NCBI GenBank assembly: GCA_019279435.1
Contig: JAAALK010000082.1
Coordinates: forward strand, 14,214,594-14,278,593
DNA: 64,000 nt
Origin: Zizania palustris
Taxonomy: Eukaryota; Streptophyta; Magnoliopsida; Poales; Poaceae
Direction: 5' to 3'
Shown in pieces: positions 10,167-21,165 of this stretch. The translations under genes and the position numbers were made by a program. Numbering within the stretch: position 1 is the stretch's first letter; each line of letters starts with the position of its first letter. Below the pieces are notes generated by a model that saw nothing but the letters and a program-made list of their open reading frames with translations, ran no database searches and was not told the DNA's origin.

Positions 10167-11056
10167 TGATGGAGGAGGGGGTGCCCGATCTTCCGTCAGG
10201 TGGGGGATAAACAACGATTTGTGGAGAACTCGACGTTGCTGATCCGGCTTCTGATCCACGAGATCGGCCCCTGCAATCGCTACACCACTGCTCCATTGGT
10301 TATCAATCAAGCACAGCCTGATTGACCTCGCCAAGAAGGCTAATCCTTGCCTACGAATTGAAGAACACAAGCAAGAACACAGAAAACGCAAACGAATTGA
10401 AAATTCTATTGGAATCTGCGAATTGGGGTTCACTTACAAATCCGGCAAAGCGGCGGCTATCAAAGCAACGTGTAAACTAATCCCAAAAACCATAGATGAT
10501 TTTAGAAACACCTTATATAGTAGTTTGGGACGCACCCCTAATGGTCTCAACTGGATACACGGCCCAAAATGCCCAATAACGCAGAAAACAACATGCTGAC
10601 AGATTCTGGACTCTATCTTGTTTTGACGATTCCTGTTGATCTAGAACGAATGTTATGATGAAACTGGTGGCATTGGAAAGGTTATGAAGTTATCTTTCCG
10701 TGGATGGGTGGAACATCAAAAATGGAGTCCGTATGTAGCCTGGACGATTATTTTAGTGCACGCTGCTCCTGGAATCCGAGTTGGACACGAATTGTAGTTG
10801 GATTGGACTCTGAAATTGATTTGGACGTCCTTCTTGGTTCTTCTCCAACTCTTTGTTTATCTCCAAGTGATTTTCATCATCTCCATGGTTCCTAACAATA
10901 ATAATAATAATATTAGGTAGTAATTTATTCCCAAGATAGTATACTAAGATACTTAGAAACGAGTTGACTTGGAGATTTAATCGTCGTGCTCGAACTTGAA
11001 TAATTGGATCTTGGTATTCATGTATGGTTGTATCATTGGTAGGGATGTCCTCATCA
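10167..11056 (-). repeat. 5' LTR of F (890 bp)
   Basis: It starts TGATGGAGGAGG and ends TCCTCATCA, followed by the target duplication CAAGG. A TATA-like CTATATAAGG on the minus strand lies at about 10511-10520. It is the fuller of the two LTRs. Confidence 0.9.
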
Positions 11057-11061
11057 CAAGG

Positions 11062-12594
11062 ACTTCGGCTCATGGTCTCCGGCGTGCCAGACCCTTCGGT
11101 GGGTGGAGTACTCCGGTCCCGAGACCTCGGCGTGCGGTAGTCTCCGGTAGCCAGAGGGATCTGACCTAGAGGGTGCGCCTGTCCGAAGTCACTAGCGTTG
11201 GCAGTGAGACCAAACATCGACTTCTCTCGTATAGAAAATTTTCCTCTCCTAACATGGTAACCAAATGCTTGCTGAGCCAAATAATTTGCAACTAAATTGG
11301 CCTCTCTTGACACATGAGAAATTTTGAAGTCATCAAAAGTAGCAACTATGTCCAGGCACTTATCCAAATAGCTATTTAGCAAGCCGTTAAAACATTGAGT
11401 ACTCTTAGCCACTTGTTGTACTACTAACAGGGAATCACCATGCACATGAACATGTTTAACACCCATGGATTCTAACAATTCAAGCCCTAGCAGTAAAGCC
11501 TCGTATTCAGCTTGGTTGTTGGTAGAGGGAAATTCTAAACGAGCTGAGGTTTCAAAGTGCGCTCCGCTAGGTGATATGAGAACCACTCCAATACCTTGGC
11601 CATTTTTGCAAGCTGAACCATCAAAGTAAAGTTTCCATGGCATTATCTCAATCAAAGCAACATTGTCGCTCCAACTGATGTCTATGTGGTGATCAACTAT
11701 AAAGTTGGCTACGATCTGGCCTTTCATAGCTCTTAGGGGTTCATAGGCCAAATCATATTCAATCAAAGCATAAGCCCACTTTCCAATTCTTCCACATAGA
11801 ATCGGCTTTTGCAACATGTGTTTTATAACATCGGTTTGGCAAATGACAACACATGTAGTAGGGAGAAGATAGTGGTGAATCTTGGCACACGCGTAGTAAA
11901 GTGATAAACACAAACGTTCCAAAAACGCGTACCTGGTCTCGCCGTCCAGCAGGCGGCAGCTTAGGAACATGATGATGTACTCTTTTCCTTCTACCTCCTG
12001 GGTTAGCACAACCCCGATCACGCTATCTTCATCAGCGATGTACATCCGAAACGGAATCCCGGCTTTGGGTGCTCTCACCACAGGCGGTGATGACAAGCAC
12101 TCCTTGATTTTCGCAAAGGCACTTTGCTGGCTTGCCCCCCTAGTGAACTCGGCCTCGTTCTTTAGCCTAATAAATTTAGCTTTGAGTAGTCACTCTACTT
12201 CTTCTTTAACTTGGTCATAGACGGCCGAGTTAAAGCGACGAGGAGGCTGCTTATAAGGTCTAAATCCGGACTTGATAGGTAGCCGATGCTCTATGAGCTC
12301 ACGGTTTAGTCCCGGCATCTCTCTATACTCCCATGTGAAACAATCGACATACGACCGAAGCAGCTTTATTACTTTGGCCTTTTCATCAAGTTGTAAATGT
12401 TGGTTTACAAAAGTCGGCCTCGGGATGCTACCATCACCTATGTCAACTTCTTCTAAGGGATTGGCCAATGCAAAACCTTGTCCTAATTCCTCTACTTCAC
12501 TAAAGTCCTCGATGGCTTCAGCGATACCATCTTTAGTAGACTGATACTGCTCTACACGAGACTTTAGCTAATCCAGATTACTCTTGCTAGACAT
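11062..12594 (-). pseudogene. Tat-type RT remnant plus dual RNase H of G
   Basis: On the minus strand, the pre-RT region (FVNQHLQLDEKAKVIKLLRS ... PYKQPPRRFNSAVYDQVKEE) is followed by a TGA at about 12189-12191 and then joins LLKAKFIR directly to LKNEAEF near 12165-12180. The whole RT core with its Y-x-DD box is therefore deleted compared with G2. Next come the connection/first RNase H region (SSPPVVRAPKAGIPFRMYIA, VIGVVLTQEVEGKEYI) and the second, archaeal-type RNase H: LYFDGSACKNGQG, NNQAEYEALLLGLELL, VHGDSLLVVQQV. The last acidic position, present in G2 as ANDLAQQ, reads ANYLAQQ here. The frame runs on into F. The enzyme cannot be active. Confidence 0.85.
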
Positions 12595-12614
12595 GACTAC
12601 TAATATAACAATAG

Positions 12615-13274
12615 CTATGCTACACCAACCGGCTTTACAGACACTGGTACAAAACATCCTCTGGACACGTTGACAAAATCGTAATCCGAAAGATCTCTAC
12701 CTGATAGACACTCCACCTTGTTGTGAACGGCGTCAACTGACACATCGGCCAATGCCACTTGGGCTGAAGTGTCTGCTGGTATGACTTCTACTTCATCGCC
12801 GTCCCACTGAATTAGGCACTGGTGCAGAGAAGAAGGAATGCAGCAATTTGCATGAATCCAGTCATGCCCAAGTAGCACGCTGTAGTTACCTTGTATGTCG
12901 ACGACGAAGAATGCTATTGGCAACGTCTTGTTGCCTACTATCAACTCCATGGAGAGCGCACCCTTGACCTCGGAACTCTCGCCGTTGAAACCGTTGAGCA
13001 TCAAGGTTGTCTTCTTTAGATCATCCTCATCCCTGCCAAGTTTCTTCAACAGCGAGTAGGGCATTAGGTTGATAGTGGCGCCAACGTCAACAAGCATCTA
13101 GGAAATCGGCTTTCCGTCAATGTGACCTCTGACGTAGAGAGGCTTCAGATGGCGAGCCGATTCCTCGGTCTTCCCAAAAATAGCGTTGCGCGGGCCGAGG
13201 CTCAACTGAGCGACCTTAGCCTCGTCCTGTGGTAGAGCGAATTCGGCGGGCAGCATGATGACGTTGATGTCCAT
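12615..13274 (-). pseudogene. Retropepsin-like aspartic protease region of G
   Basis: The minus-strand frame begins near the ATG at 13274 (MDINVIMLPAEFALP), passes the conserved approach RHLKPLYVRGHIDGKPIS, meets a TAG at 13098-13100, and continues with the active-site motif MLVDVGATINLMPYSLLKKL. The flap and second-half region include VVDIQGNYSVLLGHDWI. The usual D-x-G-A box has Val at the x position. The protease would cut the polyprotein in the particle. It lies directly upstream of the RT region, as is normal for gypsy elements. Confidence 0.8.
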
Positions 13275-13277
13275 CGC

Positions 13278-14637
13278 CTAGGGTGTGGGCCCCTCGGAGG
13301 TGGGCGAGTAGTCATCGTCGAGCAAGTCTTCCTCGTCGTCACTCGGACTAGGGGCCGGATTGGTTATCTCAATCGGCTTAACTCTCCATATCTGTCTCAC
13401 AGTTGGCCAAGGGCGGATTTCTTCAAAAATAGTGTCGCGCTCGTCCTCAGCCTTCTTCTCGCGCATCTCCTGTGCCCGTAGTCATTGTAGATGCCTCTTT
13501 TGTGATTTAGACATGCCTGGAGGTGCCCAAGATGGTTGTCGCTTGGTGCAGGTGTCACTACCTGGTTCCTATCAACTCTAGCCGAAGTGGTACTGCCCAC
13601 CTTGGCCTCGTGCACTCTATATTCGGAGGAGCCTTTGCTGATGACCCCGGCAATCGGACCGGCCTCATTCGGCCGATCAGACCAGGCTCCGGTGCGGGCT
13701 TCGGCCGAAGCAGGGGACTTACCTCCATCAGACTTCGGTGATGGGGCCTTCAGGATTGGGACTTCCTGAGACCCTACTCTGACTGTGATAGCTTCGGACT
13801 CCCTGTCCTTTGCCCCTTCGCGCTCGTACCCTTCGACTTCGCTCACCCGGCTCGGAGGTACTACGGACATCCTGTGGATGATGCCTCCCTCCGTTGCGTC
13901 TGATTTTCCCTGCCATTCATAATACTCCGAAGGAAAACAAGGCATAGCGTTAAGTTGCGGAGTTTACTCTGGTTGTGATACATATGGAGCCCACGGAGTC
14001 CCCGCCCAGTTGTACGGTGGAGGCATCGGCGGCTCCAGTGGCCTCACCCATTGTGAGCTGAACCCATTACCTAGAGGGAGGTTCGGCAGAGTCGACGGTG
14101 TCTCGGACCATATCAGTGAGGGGTCTTGGCAGGCCGGAGGTACGTTCGGCCAGTGCGGGCCGAAGCCTCCTGTCGAAGGGTTCATCCAAAGTGGTGCGGG
14201 GTTAGGCCATTGGGGGCTAAACTCGCTCTGCATGGGGTTCGGCCACTGGGTCCAAAGCTACTGTACGGGGGGTTCGGCCACTGAGGTGCGAAGCCACTGT
14301 ACGGATTGTTAGGCCACTGTGGCCCAAAGTCACCGTGCATAGGGTTTGGCCATTACGGTCCGAAGCCATCATGAGGAGGGCTCGGCCACTGCAGTCCGAA
14401 GCCACCCTCCGGATGCCTTGGGCCCTTTGGTTATCTTAGTTTCTTAGCGCGGGGCCCTGTTCCCTTGGCTTTTCTTTGGTGCTTGTTTAACATCATCTTA
14501 TATGTTACCTTTGGCTTCTTGCGAGCCCTAGCCGAAGGAATGCTAACGTTTTGCTTCCACACTCCCACTTCGGGGTTCTTAGGTACGAGCGTGCGTGTGC
14601 GTGGCTCTCCAACAATTACTGCCTTCCCTTTAGTCAA
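13278..14637 (-). pseudogene. Gag-protease spacer of G, low complexity, fragmented
   Basis: Several short minus-strand frames (for example 13945-13397 and 14233-13964) encode acidic, Pro/Trp-rich and repetitive sequence, including recurring phrases such as WPNPAP and WPNVPP. No catalytic motif is present. The plus-strand repeats around 14010-14400 (GGTTCGGCCACTG... variants) indicate a short internal duplication series. The spacer resembles the poorly conserved link between gag and protease in Tat elements; no function can be given. Confidence 0.5.
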
Positions 14638-14643
14638 CTCGGC

Positions 14644-16515
14644 CTATTCTGGCCGAATAAACACCTTCTTCTTGCCGAGGTCGACGACGTTGACGGGGAA
14701 GGGATCTTTGTCCAGCTTCATCTTTGGATTGTGGTCTATTTTCAATCGTCCTTCTTCTATGGTCGATTGAACCTGCCGCCGAAAAACATTGCAGTCATTA
14801 GTATTATGTGAATGTGAATCATGCCACTTATAGTATGGATGTTTCTTCAACTCATCGGAAGATAGAATGACTTGGCCTTTAGGCAACCTGAGAAGCTGGT
14901 TCTTTAAGAGAAAATCAAATATTTTATCACACTTAGTTATGTCAAATGAGTACTTGACCTCACTAGGCCGATTCTTCGTGGGACACAGTTGTAACTCGGA
15001 GCAAGTGATAGGTTTACTCTTAGCGTTCCAAACCCATTTGGCCGCGTACATGTCGGCTGAATCCTCCTCTTCTGATTCCTCCTCATCAGAGTGTCCCATG
15101 ACATGGATTTCAGCTCTAGGCTTGTTAAACGTATTAATAAACTTTTTATCTTTGGCTCGGCCTTCCTGGACCAAAGCCTGCTGCAAGACTTGGCTAACCT
15201 CTAAGAAATTCTGGTTGTCTAGTCTCTCTTTAATCTCGGAATGCAAACCGCTAAAAGCTAGATCCACCAAATCTCTTTCTGAAATATTAAAACTAAAACA
15301 TCGGTTTCTAGTGTCCCTAAAACGCTTGATATACTCAGAGACGCCCTCGTTAGACTTCTGCCTAATCGATGTCAAGTGTGAGAGCCTAAGTTCTATCTCA
15401 CCCATATAAAAGTAGTCATGGAATTTTTGTTCTAATTCGTCCCACGTCTGGACGGAATTCGGTGGGAGTGCCGAAAACCAAGTGAAAGCGGTGCCGGATA
15501 GTGAGAGAGAAAATAGTCTAAGTTTCAGAGCATCCGACCCACTAGCCTCTCCACACTGTGCTAAAAATTGACTAACATGCTCTAGTGTGGTTTTGTTACC
15601 CTCGCCGTCGAACTTAGTGAATTCAGGGATTCTATATCAGCGGGGGTAGGGTACTGTATCAAAATGATCGGGATATGGCTTTCGGTAAACCCTAGCCCGA
15701 CCCCTAGGCACGAAACCGGCGCATTCCCTAAATAGTGCGTGGATTCGCTCCTCTTGGTCATCTTGGCCTGCTGCTTGCGCACGTCTCTCATGTGGGGGCA
15801 TGACACGCGGTGGGATTTCGGCGTGTCAGCCATGGGCCTCTTCCCTATGCGCTAGCTGCGCGATGTGCTTGAGCTTATGCGCCTATGCATGTGGTGCGGG
15901 CAGTGCGGGCAGGGCTGACACCAGCGCAGGTGGTGGTGGTGCGTGGCACGCGGTGCTAGCATGGTCATAAGCATAATGACTAGTCTCGGCCATGGGTGTT
16001 GAGACCGAAGACGCAACGGTCTTGCCAGTGCTACCGTCAGTTCTGTTGTACACATGATTAACCGGAGGTATACTAGCAATAGGGACTGATGGTACGACCT
16101 TAGTAAAGCCGAACCTTCTAAGTGTAGCCTCTACTTGGGAGCTAACTGCTGAATCTACACGGTTGGCTAGCGAAGCGCTAACGGCCTGATCTACCGATGC
16201 TGCTATTTTTTGCTCAATCTCTAAAGAAGATAAACGAGGCGATACGGGTGTTACCTGGATCTGAGCAAAGTCGGGGACGATGATGTCGTGCTTGATGAAG
16301 CCCTCGCGTGTCTTGATGTAGCTCCCAATCATTATGTCTTGGAGCGCCTTCATCTTTGCCTCGATCTCTGCTCGGTCTTCTGTGGGAATATCTTCAAGAG
16401 TAGGTGTTAGTATGTTGCGGTTGTCGATATCTGTGCCTCCTACAGTGTCCATCGGTGGTGTAGGCATTGTAGTCATTGTAGATGTACCGGCGGCCGATGT
16501 AGATGTACCTAGCAT
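14644..16515 (-). pseudogene. gag: Gag polyprotein of G
   Basis: The proposed start is the ATG at 16515-16513 (MLGTSTSAAGTSTMTT), about 15 bases inside the primer site. The N-terminal ~200 residues are Ser/Thr/Pro-rich with a helical part. The gag core begins near 15635 with YRIPEFTKFDGEGNKTTLEH, then GTAFTWFSALPP and KFHDYFYMGEIELRLSHL, and extends to about 15150. The C-terminal part keeps the degenerate zinc-like motif HPYYKWHDSHSHNTNDC, in which a Cys often seen in relatives is Tyr. Breaks include stops at 15883 and near 15644. It forms the virus-like particle of the element. Confidence 0.8.
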
Positions 16516-16529
16516 GTCGGCGTAGCTTC

Positions 16530-16547
16530 TCCCCAGCGGAGTCTCCA
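16530..16547 (-). other. Primer-binding site of G
   Basis: The minus strand reads TGGAGACTCCGCTGGGGA, seven bases from the LTR end. It is one base from the TGGCGACTCCGCTGGGGA sequence seen in grass RIRE2-like elements, so A replaces C at position 4. Confidence 0.75.
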
Positions 16548-16554
16548 AAAAGTG

Positions 16555-19500
16555 TGTTGACACGAAAACGTGCCCCACACTTGGGTCAGTTCGACGATCC
16601 AAAAGTGTGTGGATACTTAGGGACAAGCCTAAGTGTAACACATCACCGACGTCGCGTTCCAACTACCCTTAGCTGTAGTAAGGGGGTGGAGTCGCTAGGT
16701 AATCAGATCACACGAAATAATCCAATTAGCCGAAAGAAATATATTAAACAGAACAAATCAACAAACCGAGTGGAGCCCGACTGATTCGAAGTATAGTGCG
16801 AAGGGTGTCACCGAAGTGTACCTTCGGCGTCTGGTGCGAAGTGTCCCGTCGAAGGGTGCCTTCGGTGTTCGGACTGTTCTAGCCGAAGATGAACTCTGAA
16901 TGGATCTAGACGCGACAATCGCCTCCGAACAGCGAGGTTCGACACGAAGCCTCCAATATAGTAAGATATAGAATAATGACTTAGGCACGACACGTGATCG
17001 TGACTTCGTCCGGAGTGGGGTACAAGCGTGGTGAAGCCTGCCGTGATGAAGTTTGTTGGCGAAGCATGTTGGCGTGCGGTCGAAGCAGTTGTCTCGCCGA
17101 AGGGTGTTCTGGCAACCTCCGAAACCAATCTCTCGGCTCCAGATGCCTCCGACGAAGTAGCTCTGGACATAGAAACCTGCAACGGAGTAGTTTCAAAGTA
17201 CTAATTTGGCCCGAGGACCGAATTCTGCTAAGTGTTGCACTAGGAGCGAAGGTAACAATTTGTTACGCAGATTAGCAGATACTTCACAGGCGAAGTAACA
17301 AGGCGATAGCAATCTATTACGTAGATTAACGGATACTTCACAAGAGAAGTAACAAGGCGATAGCAATCTATTACGTAGATTAACGAATACTTCACAAGTG
17401 AAGTAACAAGGATTACCACTGTTCCGAAGTGGCCGTCGGAGGGCTTCCAGGCAAACCCATGAAAAGTACAGAAAAGTAAAGATAAAGTAAATACGATTCA
17501 AAGCTAGGGTTTTGTGGTTTATTTTGTTGGGGGGTCCCTCTAAACTGGCCTCACCCCTATATTTATAGGGGCTAGACTTCTAATCTCTAAGTCTTATCTA
17601 TTATGACTCGGCTGAATCACACGTCGATATAAACAGTGAGAAACCAAGGGTTGGTTTCGGTGTTTGTGATGAGTGATTGACAGGCTTTTACCCTCTTGTT
17701 CGAAGGGGTGCCTCCGAAGGGGGTTCGGAGGTTGGACCTCCGAAGGGTGTTCGGAGGTGGTTTCACCGAAGGGTGTTCGGTGGTTTGGTTGCTGCAACTG
17801 TTGCAGCAGAGTGTGCGTGTCGGAGGAGTCCGACAGTACACGATGACTGGGTTTGTACCGAAGGCTTCGGTACTTTGGGCGGTACACCGGAGTGTGTGCC
17901 AGAGGTTACTAACCCGGAGAGGTCTCCGGAGTACTGGAAACACTTGTCTGTTTGTCTGTGGTGCGCAGGGACTTCGGAGGCGACGGACAGGTTCGTGGCA
18001 GGTGAACCTGGGTCAAGCGGGAGGCTTGATGCCAGGGGAGCAGGGAGCTCCGTCACGGTGGCTGCGAAGGGTTCTGGGTCGGTCCTCGGGTCGAGGTGCG
18101 CCAGGTGAAGGCAGAGAGTGCGGAGCGTGGCTCCGGGTGAAGGTACTCCGAGACAAAGTCCTCAGAGGTGAAGCGCTTCGAAGGTACTCCGGATGGAGTA
18201 ACTTCGGAGTTGGATGGATCAAGTCCTCTGCGGAGGCAAGGAGTTCGAAGTGTGCTTCAGAGGGAGACATTCGAAGGTGCCCAACGAAGGTCTCAGAAGT
18301 CGAGGCGCATCGAAGGCATGATCTGGGTGAGGCTCGTCTAGGAGTGTGCTCGGGGAGAGACACTGAGACGGAGTGCTCATGGAATGCTTCGTGCGGAGGC
18401 CTTGGACGAAGGAGGGACTTCGAAGGGTGGTACTCCGAAGGTGGGGCTTCGGAGTGTGCTTGTCTTGTGGTACTTCGGCATGCATGGCTTCGGTACACGG
18501 ACTGACGGAGATCGAGCTGGGTGAAGCTGCGAAGCCGTGGTGGTCCACTCCGGAGGTGTTGGTGCGAAGGCCTAAGGGCTTTGACGGCTTCGGCTCAAAA
18601 CCGTCACTGTATCGAAGGCTGACTTCGGTGAAGCGAAGGCCTTCAGGCTCAAGGCTTCTCACCGAAGCTACCGCACCCCTCGCGTGCGAAGGGGGGCTTC
18701 AGAAAGGTCAAAGGCTGCAAGTCTGACAGTGTCTGCTCTGCAAAAAGCTGGCGCTGTCCTCTCTGCAAAGGCTGACAAAGAAGCCTCCAATAAAGTTGAC
18801 TACCTTTTGTACCCCTCAGTTCTGTAGAGAAAAAACCAATGTAAACCCTAGGGGTAAAGTAGTCAATTCCTTTGGGTGAATAGTGGCTATAAATATGGGG
18901 GCCTGGTAGGTAACATTTAACACTTTGAGCATTTACTGTTGAGCTCCTGTACTAGCCCCACACACACATTGTATTCATCCAGAGAGCTAATTTTCAGTGT
19001 TCCTTGTTCAAGCGGCGAAGCCCTGCTTCTGTGTTCATTTTTCTGCTTGAGCTTGTTGCATACCTCGCTAGTTTTTAGTGCACCGAAGCCTGTCTAGGCG
19101 AAGTGTGTTTTGTGTGAAGTGTGCTTTTCAGTGTGCGTTCGCTCTGTGTAACAGGAGGTGAGACCTCACTGCTTACTAGCGAAGCCCTGATCAAAGCCCG
19201 TGTTTTTATCGTGTCTAAGTCGCTAGCAAAGTCTGGTAGTGTGCGTTTAGACCTTCGTGTACGAAGCCCAGCACTAGTTGCTGTTGCTAAGTATTTTGGT
19301 CGAAGTCCTCAAAGGTTTGTCCACTCTTGCGAAGGGTGAAGTGCGAAGTCTGCTCGAAGCACCCTGTGTGCGGAGCCTGCACTGACTTAGCAGAGTAGAT
19401 TTTCGAGGGTTGTGAGTAGGAGCGAAGTCTTCTTGGCTTCGAACTTTTGCTCCTGCGAAGCCTGTGTTCGGAGCTGTCAAAACACCTCCGAACCAGAACT

Positions 19501-19872
19501 TCGAAGGTAGTGTTTGAAGCCTGTTCCGCAGAAGACAGAATTAAAACAGAAGGCTAGTTTTTAGTCTGAAATTTTAAAAGCTCCCATTCACCCCCCCTCT
19601 GGTCGCCGTTTTCGATCCAACAAACTGTTAGCCAGAATTGGATCTAACTCTATCTTTGCCCGAAGTGGGCCTTCGGCCAGGACCGCCGAAGTCTGCTCCT
19701 CGGGCCGAAGCTTCGGTGGAGTGGGCCTCCGAAGGCCTCCTGGGCGAAGGTTGTGGGCTAGCTGGAAGCTTCCATAGCCCGTAGCCCAGTGGTCCTTTGG
19801 CCCTGTAGGGCTTCGGCCTAACCTGGGACATGTGCATTTTCGGCCCAAATTACCAAAATTGATATTTTGACA
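16555..19872 (-). repeat. 5' LTR of G, split by a solo copia LTR
   Basis: The left part is 16555-17636 and the right part 19623-19872. Removing the inserted solo LTR and its 5-bp duplication leaves about 1.33 kb, collinear with 4105-5423. It includes the three-copy 54-bp repeat (about 17260-17420) and a TATA-like TATATTTATA at 17558-17567. Confidence 0.85.
17637..19622 (+). repeat. Solo LTR of the copia A/B family (1986 bp)
   Basis: It starts TGAGAAACCAAGGGTTGG and ends GATCCAACA, collinear with the LTRs of elements A and B. The flanks are AACAG (17632-17636) and AACTG (19623-19627), a 5-bp duplication with one changed base. A TATA box TATAAATA is at 18888-18895. Long ORFs inside it on both strands are by-products of its TTCG-rich repeats. 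LTR-LTR recombination normally leaves such a single LTR. Confidence 0.88.
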
Positions 19873-21102
19873 AGGGAGGACAAGTCAAAAGCTCCAGAAA
19901 AAACAATAGCTCCAGAAACACCTGATGAATTACCTCCAGATGAGGTGCCACTGCAGGAACCAAAAACTAGTGCCACGTATTGTGGCAAAGAGCTCTCAAT
20001 CCCAGAACAAGATGCCTTGGCGATCTCGGTGGACTTAAGCTTACTGAAAAGTTCATCGCATGTCAAAGTATTAAAGCTCGCAGATTCTTCAATGCTTGAG
20101 ATCTTAACTTCCCATGTGCTACGATCCAGAGCATAGAGAAGTTTGATCGCACGGTCATGATATGAGTAAGCTATCGTCCCAGTGGCGCACATATTACTGA
20201 TAATTCCATCAAAACGCGCAAACATGGCATCTACCGATTCGCCAGGGCTGTTGGCGTAAAAGATTACGCTAACAGGTTTCTGTAGAAAAGAAACTAACAA
20301 ACGAAGTGTTTGTGAAGCAAACTGTTCTAAGCCTCCGAAAGGATAATAACTTAGAATAGTTCGAAAGTGTGTATTGAATAACTTGTATTCGGTCCCTATT
20401 ACAAGGTGAAATGGGGGGTATTTATAGGCCCAAACATTAAGGAAAAGACCTATTTACCCCTCTATTACAACCGACATTAAGGAAACTATTCGGTTTCCTT
20501 AATAGGGCTAAAATGGTAAAAGACTAATCTAATGAGAAAGAAGATAAGTCTTCCATCTTAGCTGGCAGAAAAGATCTTGGAGGGCTTTAGTTCGAAGACA
20601 TACTTCGAACCAATGCCTATCTTGTGCTTCGAACGAGATTCCAGGTGTCTTCGAAGATGATCTTTTGAGAACCTTCGAACTTGATGACTGCCTTTATGTT
20701 GCTTCGGTAATAACCCCGAAGATGAGATATTTTCCCCCAACAAGGGCCTTGCACGAACATTTGGTATTCTTGATTATACATTCTCTGCCTCTTGGCCTTA
20801 ATCTGTGATGTACCCTCATGAAAAGTACTCAATGTTGACCAAATCTCTCGAGCAGTACGAAGGTGCTGAACCATGTCAAACTCGTTGCGACTCAGACTAA
20901 TAAAAAGAATGTTTCTAGCCTTGCTATTACATTCATATTGAGCCTTCTCAGTCTCTGAGGTATGAGTTTCAGGGATCGTGTACTGGGATACAACAATGTC
21001 CCATATCGCACTTCCTTGGCTAAGCAAATAAGCCTCCATGCGCACCTTCCAATATGCATAGTCTCGACCATCAAACATAGGGATCTTTGTGTTCCGTTCC
21101 AT
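19873..21102 (-). pseudogene. gag: Copia gag N-terminal domain of D, split by a solo LTR
   Basis: The start is set at the ATG at 21102 (MERNTKIPMFDGRDYAYWKV), aligning with the start of gag in B (MDRGSKIPLFDGTDFAYWKV). The UBN2-type capsid domain continues with RNILFISLSRNEFD and, beyond the inserted LTR, GESVDAMFARFDGI and IKLLYALDRSTWEVKISSI. A K-type solo LTR (20249-20742) lies in the middle with duplication AGGGC. The frame ends at FDLSSL, where element G begins. It is closely related to the gag of A and B. Confidence 0.8.
20249..20742 (-). repeat. Solo LTR of family K (494 bp)
   Basis: It has the same TGTTGGCGTAAAAG and CCCCCAACA ends as 949-1443, and the same internal order. A perfect target duplication AGGGC flanks it (20244-20248 and 20743-20747). 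No internal sequence remains, so the element was reduced by LTR-LTR recombination. Confidence 0.93.
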
Positions 21103-21151
21103 GTCACCAAAAAGGATCACAACCGGTAAAGGTCAACTCGTGATCAAACCG

Positions 21152-21163
21152 GCTCTGATACCA
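21152..21163 (-). other. Primer-binding site of D
   Basis: The minus strand reads TGGTATCAGAGC, two bases from the LTR end. Confidence 0.85.
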
Positions 21164-21165
21164 AT

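Larger units (their letters stand above)
6987..11056 (-). mobile_element. Non-autonomous gag-only LTR retrotransposon F
   Basis: F has two LTRs (6987-7796 and 10167-11056), an initiator-Met-type primer site, a polypurine tract, and a perfect 5-bp target duplication CAAGG (6982-6986 and 11057-11061). The 2.37-kb internal region encodes a Ty3-type gag and a long C-terminal extension but no protease, reverse transcriptase, RNase H or integrase. This fits the class called terminal-repeat retrotransposons with gag. It would depend on enzymes from an autonomous relative. It split G's polyprotein after the RNase H region. Confidence 0.9.
4105..19872 (-). mobile_element. Tat-lineage Ty3/gypsy retrotransposon G, two LTRs, nested
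   Basis: Both LTRs start TGTTGACACGAAAAC and end TTTTGACA on the plus strand. Between them, on the minus strand, the order is primer site, gag, protease, (deleted) reverse transcriptase, two RNase H domains and integrase, as in the Tat lineage. Nested insertions are F (6987-11056) in the RNase H-integrase linker and a solo copia LTR (17637-19622) in the 5' LTR. Without these the internal region is about 7.1 kb. Flanking bases are TGTGC (4100-4104) and AGGGA (19873-19877), which do not match, and the two flanks belong to different elements. All coding parts are broken, so it cannot be autonomous. Confidence 0.85.

Noticed and set aside
17696..18505. A 269-codon plus-strand ORF, and similar ORFs at 55230-55916, 35346-35921 and 18013-18498
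   Set aside because: All lie in A/B-family LTRs, on both strands, and are Arg/Ser/Gly-rich low-complexity frames produced by TTCGAAGG-type repeats. They shift between copies and have no domain.
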